Origin: CAKUFA01 sp963627465
GTDB lineage: Bacteria > Bacillota > Clostridia > Christensenellales > Aristaeellaceae
Reading direction: 5' to 3'
Assembly (NCBI GenBank): GCA_963627465.1
Contig: CAVGBO010000013.1
Coordinates: 42,339-106,338 of the forward strand
Length of the DNA: 64,000 nucleotides
The position numbers were made by a program, and so were the translations under genes. Shown here piece by piece: positions 60,925 through 64,000 of this stretch; positions within the stretch are counted from its first letter, which is position 1; every line of letters starts with the position of its first letter. The notes beneath the pieces are model-generated. The model searched no databases and was not told where the DNA came from. It saw nothing but the letters and a program-made list of their open reading frames with translations.

Positions 60925-61302
60925 TTGGCTTATTTTACCCATAACGATCAAAACAGCGCCCCTCATGAGCGCGTGTTCCACCAGCCTGTACAGGACGACT
61001 GGGCGGACAATCCAGAAGACGACTATGACGATGCCATGGATGACGACGGTTCTTATCCTCAAGAGCCCTATGAGGACGACTACGATGAGGATTACCCGGA
61101 TGATGAGCCTCTGACCCCGGAAGAAAAGAAGATGCTGCGAAAAGGCCGCTTCCGTGTGGCCGCCGGCATTTTCGATTTCTTCAGCGTCATTGCAGGCACG
61201 GTGGTCATTCTGATTTTTATTGCGCTGCTGGTCAGCCTGATCACCTGGCTCCAATCCGACTTTGACCAGACCTTTACCTTGATCACCCGAACCTTCGGCT
61301 AA
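60925..61302 (+). CDS. Acidic, single-helix membrane protein
   Basis: 125 residues starting at TTG after AAGGAGGGG. Residues 1-65 are strongly acidic (EDDYDDAMDDDGS and DDYDEDYPDDEP), followed by LTPEEKKMLRKGRFR and one hydrophobic helix at about 85-110. I do not recognise a family. It lies between trmL (18 bp before) and the uracil-DNA glycosylase genes, probably cotranscribed. The acidic half most likely faces the cytosol (basic residues flank the helix on that side). Confidence 0.65.
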   Translation: MAYFTHNDQNSAPHERVFHQPVQDDWADNPEDDYDDAMDDDGSYPQEPYEDDYDEDYPDDEPLTPEEKKMLRKGRFRVAAGIFDFFSVIAGTVVILIFIALLVSLITWLQSDFDQTFTLITRTFG

Positions 61303-61321
61303 CAGAAAGAAGGAGACTGTC

Positions 61322-61921
61322 GTGACCGCCATTACCTGGGAGCTTTTTAACCATCAGGTTGCCGAATGCAGGCGATGTGGCCTGTGCGTCAGTATCCACC
61401 ACAAGGTGCCCGGGCAGGGAGACATTCATGCCCCGCTGATGCTCATCGGTGAAGGTCCCGGGCAGGTGGAAGATGAGCAGGGACTGGCTTTCGTAGGTCC
61501 TGCCGGTCAGCTGCTGACCCGGATGCTGGCCGCCATTTCCCTGCCCAGAGACCGGGTGTATATCTGTAACGTGGTCAAGTGTCGTCCCCCGAACAATCGT
61601 GTTCCCACATCAGAGGAAGCCGCTGCCTGCATGATGCATCTGCGGATGCAGGTGTCCCTTGTGCGCCCGAAGGTAATTGTGCTGCTGGGTTCTACCGCTG
61701 CTAAGAACACCCTAGGGGATACCCTGCGCATTACCCGTGACCGTGGGCAATGGTTTGAGCGGAACGGAGTTTGGATGATGCCCACCTATCACCCTTCTGC
61801 CCTGCTCCGGGATCCCAGTAAGAAGCGAGAAGCGTGGGAGGATATGCAGACCCTCCGGGACAAGCTGATGGAGCTGCAGCTGTACCCGGATCTATACGGA
61901 GTGAATCATGACCATGCATGA
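61322..61921 (+). CDS. Uracil-DNA glycosylase, family 4 type (Fe-S)
   Basis: 199 residues. Family 4 motifs GEGPGQVEDEQGLAFVG and HPSALLRD. The [4Fe-4S] ligands are the CRRC pair near residue 16 and C-RPPNN-X9-C (cysteines about 87 and 102). It removes uracil from DNA as the first step of base-excision repair. GTG 61322 follows AAGAAGGAG. It overlaps by 14 bp a second copy of the family. Confidence 0.9.
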   Translation: MTAITWELFNHQVAECRRCGLCVSIHHKVPGQGDIHAPLMLIGEGPGQVEDEQGLAFVGPAGQLLTRMLAAISLPRDRVYICNVVKCRPPNNRVPTSEEAAACMMHLRMQVSLVRPKVIVLLGSTAAKNTLGDTLRITRDRGQWFERNGVWMMPTYHPSALLRDPSKKREAWEDMQTLRDKLMELQLYPDLYGVNHDHA

Positions 61922-62516
61922 TATGGAAGCACGCTGCCGAAAAGCTGCCGGGGAACTGTGGCCGGAGAAGACAGTGGTCTTTGGAGAAGGCAACGAGCGT
62001 CATCCGGTCGTAATGCTCATCGGGGAGGCACCCGGAGAGCAGGAATCCCTGCAAGGCCGCCCCTTTGTGGGCAAGGCAGGCAAGAATTTGGATCAATTTC
62101 TGGAAGTACTGCAGCTGAACCGGGCGGACATCCGCATCAGCAATGTGGTCAAAATCCGCCCTACCAAGGTTAGTCCCAAGGGGCGCATATCCAATCGTCC
62201 CCCTACCAAGGAAGAAATTGCCTTCTTTGCGCCTTACTTGTACGAGGAAATCTTGCTTGTGCAGCCCCAAATGCTGGTGACTCTGGGCAACACCGCCCTT
62301 CACGCCGTTGTGGGCGATGCAGCCATTGGAGCCTGCCACGGGCAGGTGATGCAGACCGTCATTCAAGCGGGAGAAGCGGAGGAGCGTTTCCCTGTCTTTC
62401 CCCTCTATCACCCTGCGTCCATTATCTATAATCGTGGGCTTGCCCAGGTGTATCAGGACGATTTGCTGGTGCTTCGTCATGTTCTGGAACAAGGTGAGCC
62501 TGCATCTTTTGAATGA
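61908..62516 (+). CDS. Uracil-DNA glycosylase paralogue lacking Fe-S cysteines
   Basis: 202 residues. The core motifs GEAPGEQESLQGRPFVGKAG and YHPASIIYN are well kept, indeed closer to the textbook family 4 motif than in the first copy. None of the four cluster cysteines are present: NVVKIRPTK replaces NVVKCRPPN. The overlap with the upstream gene shows coupling. It may be an Fe-S-free glycosylase or a DNA-binding partner. Confidence 0.85.
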   Translation: MTMHDMEARCRKAAGELWPEKTVVFGEGNERHPVVMLIGEAPGEQESLQGRPFVGKAGKNLDQFLEVLQLNRADIRISNVVKIRPTKVSPKGRISNRPPTKEEIAFFAPYLYEEILLVQPQMLVTLGNTALHAVVGDAAIGACHGQVMQTVIQAGEAEERFPVFPLYHPASIIYNRGLAQVYQDDLLVLRHVLEQGEPASFE

Positions 62517-62524
62517 GGAACATC

Positions 62525-63682
62525 ATGAGTATTTATTTCAAGTGCCCTGTTGCTGCCCGCTGCGGCGGCTGCCAAATGACGAAGCTCCCCTATCAGGAGC
62601 AGCTGCGTGTCAAGCAGCGCCGCATGGAGGAGCTGCTGCGCCCCTTCTGCTCGGTAGAGCCTATTCGGGGCATGTCCTCTCCCCTGCACTATCGCAACAA
62701 GGTGCATGCCGTGCTATCCGTAGATAAAAGCGGTCGGCCTGTTTCCGGGGTTTATGCCGCCGGAACGCACCGGGTGGTGCCGGTCAAGCATTGCCTGATT
62801 GAGGATCAGCGGGCAGACCAAATTATCCACAGCATTGTGGAACTTCTGCCGAAATTCCGCCTGAGGATTTACAACGAGTACACCCATCGGGGATTTCTGC
62901 GACACATCGTTATCCGCACCGGCCAATTCACGGGGCAGATCATGGTGGTGCTGGTCACCACCTCCCTGGAGTTTCCCGGAAAGAAGGAGTTTGTGCAGGC
63001 GCTTGTGCAGCTTCACCCAGAAATCACCACCATCGTGGTCAACGAAAACAATCGTCAAACCAGCATGGTGCTGGGCAATCGGGAAAGCGTCCTTTACGGC
63101 AGCGGCTACATGGAGGATGAGCTTTGCGGCAAGCGTTTCCGCATTTCCCCCCGCTCTTTCTATCAGGTTAACGCCCAGCAGGCAGAAGTGCTATACGAAA
63201 CAGCCATTGACCTGATGGGACTTACCGGCAAGGAAACCTTGCTGGATGCCTACTGCGGCACCGGCACCATTGGTCTTTGCGCCTCTGACAAGGCCGCAAG
63301 GCTCATCGGGGTTGAGCTGAACGCCGACGCCGTAAAGGACGCCCGCATCAATGCGGAGGCCAATCAGGTTCGCAACGCATCCTTCTATTGCGATGATGCA
63401 GGCCGCTTCATGACCCGCATGGCCAAGGAAGGTCACGTACCGGATGTTGTATGCATGGATCCCCCTCGTTCCGGCAGCGACATGCCCTTCCTCACTGCCG
63501 TCAAGTCCCTTGCCCCTAAGAAAATTGTGTACGTCTCCTGCGGTCCCGATACGCTGGCACGAGATTTGGACTTTCTGTGCAGGGACGGACAATACAAGGT
63601 GCTGAAGGCCGTGCCTGTGGACATGTTTCCCTGCACGGAGCATATAGAAACGGTCGTATCCATCGCCCGGGTTGCAAAATAA
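62525..63682 (+). CDS. rlmD: RlmD-type 23S rRNA (uracil-C5)-methyltransferase
   Basis: 385 residues. N-terminal Fe-S cysteines CPVAARCGGC plus Cys in KHCLIED; SAM site LLDAYCGTGTIGL; MDPPRSGSD; catalytic cysteine in VYVSCGPDTLARDL. The usual N-terminal TRAM domain is absent. RlmD (RumA) or the related RlmCD/TrmA-like fold; uracil 1939 is the usual target. ATG 62525 follows GAGGA; ATG 62513 in frame would overlap the previous stop. Confidence 0.9.
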   Translation: MSIYFKCPVAARCGGCQMTKLPYQEQLRVKQRRMEELLRPFCSVEPIRGMSSPLHYRNKVHAVLSVDKSGRPVSGVYAAGTHRVVPVKHCLIEDQRADQIIHSIVELLPKFRLRIYNEYTHRGFLRHIVIRTGQFTGQIMVVLVTTSLEFPGKKEFVQALVQLHPEITTIVVNENNRQTSMVLGNRESVLYGSGYMEDELCGKRFRISPRSFYQVNAQQAEVLYETAIDLMGLTGKETLLDAYCGTGTIGLCASDKAARLIGVELNADAVKDARINAEANQVRNASFYCDDAGRFMTRMAKEGHVPDVVCMDPPRSGSDMPFLTAVKSLAPKKIVYVSCGPDTLARDLDFLCRDGQYKVLKAVPVDMFPCTEHIETVVSIARVAK

Positions 63683-63704
63683 AGTTTGCAAGGAGGCAAG
63701 CACG

Positions 63705-64000
63705 ATGAAAATTGAACATGTTGCCCTTTATGTCAATGACCTGGAAAAGGCCAGAAGCTTCTTCATGAAGTATCTAGGAGCAAGTTCCAACAATGGCTAT
63801 CACAACCCGAAGTCGGATTTCCGTTCTTACTTTCTTTCCTTTGACAATGGTGCCCGGCTGGAGATTATGCAGAAACCGGACATGGCAGACTTGCCCAAGG
63901 AGCTTGCCCGCACCGGCTATGCCCACATTGCCTTCAGCGTAGGCAGCAAAGAAAAGGTGGATGCCCTAACTGCCACTCTGAAAGCCGACGGCTACGAGGT
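63705..64000 (+). CDS. VOC (glyoxalase/bleomycin) family protein, partial
   Basis: The first 98 residues of a gene running off the window edge. IEHVALYVNDLEKARSFF (metal His at about position 5), RSYFLSFDNGARLEIMQ (metal Glu) and GYAHIAFSVGS match the VOC superfamily, possibly a lactoylglutathione-lyase-like enzyme. The ATG follows AAGGAGG. The second half is missing, so neither the metal set nor substrate can be judged. Confidence 0.85.
   Translation, partial: MKIEHVALYVNDLEKARSFFMKYLGASSNNGYHNPKSDFRSYFLSFDNGARLEIMQKPDMADLPKELARTGYAHIAFSVGSKEKVDALTATLKADGYE

Overview
The window is ordinary chromosome from a GC-rich, anaerobic Firmicute of the class Clostridia. Evidence for this is the IspH (LytB)-ribosomal protein S1 fusion, T-box leaders on aminoacyl-tRNA synthetase operons, acetate formation by PduL plus AckA, an oxygen-sensitive two-subunit class I fumarase, HutP, BioY and QueT vitamin/base transporters, and Gram-positive sigma-A type promoters with 17-bp spacers. 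The family cannot be fixed from the sequence; Oscillospirales or Christensenellales-like gut bacteria fit best (inference). All functional assignments come from reading the sequence and recalling families; no database search was run.

Layout. 1-250: two tRNA genes (initiator and elongator Met) on the minus strand behind a near-consensus promoter. 386-5580: hutP, cmk, plsC, ispH-S1 and an RsmB/F-type rRNA methyltransferase on plus. 5610-7112: Y-family DNA polymerase on minus with a candidate SOS operator. 7327-10956: YitT, a DMT/DUF606 transporter, a SpoU methyltransferase and a SEC-C protein. 11001-12351 (minus): a cytidylate-kinase-like protein and an exported protein. 12550-17225: an ABC ATPase, ABC-2 permease, GldG-like protein and DUF4340 protein. 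17275-24942 (minus): valS, folC, rsmH, rsmI and class I fumarase, behind a Val T-box and a small membrane protein gene. 25103-27830 (minus): yceD-rpmF, ackA and pduL. 27983-30037: tmcAL-ispE. Next come a flippase and bioY with a candidate BirA operator. 32345-33323 is a decayed patch (a broken exported-protein gene and a TetR C-terminal fragment), followed by gltBD with a leader hairpin.

39531-42900 (minus): a Tyr T-box, aromatic-type aminotransferase, tyrS and a YigZ-family gene. 42930-43898: an exported or membrane-anchored metallophosphoesterase. 44201-44719: queT behind a leader that folds like a preQ1-II riboswitch. 44906-53731: the cell-elongation cluster maf-mreB-mreC-mreD-PBP2-minD-rodA. 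53914-57521: three tandem large serine recombinases without cargo, the first interrupted by an in-frame TAG. 57678-60244 (minus): radA and a PIN/TRAM protein. 60385 to the end: trmL, an acidic membrane protein, two tandem family 4-type uracil-DNA glycosylases, an RlmD-type methyltransferase and the start of a VOC protein.

Most of the window is housekeeping: translation and RNA modification, wall elongation, nitrogen assimilation and acetate production. The most useful second-look items are the divergent preQ1-II-like leader of queT, an internal Shine-Dalgarno and ATG that could release a free S1 protein from the IspH-S1 fusion, the promoter-proximal hairpin of gltB, the three-recombinase element with its amber codon, the absence of TAG among all stop codons read here, and a second uracil-DNA glycosylase that has lost its Fe-S cysteines. 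I did not find a convincing wholly new defence or biosynthetic system.
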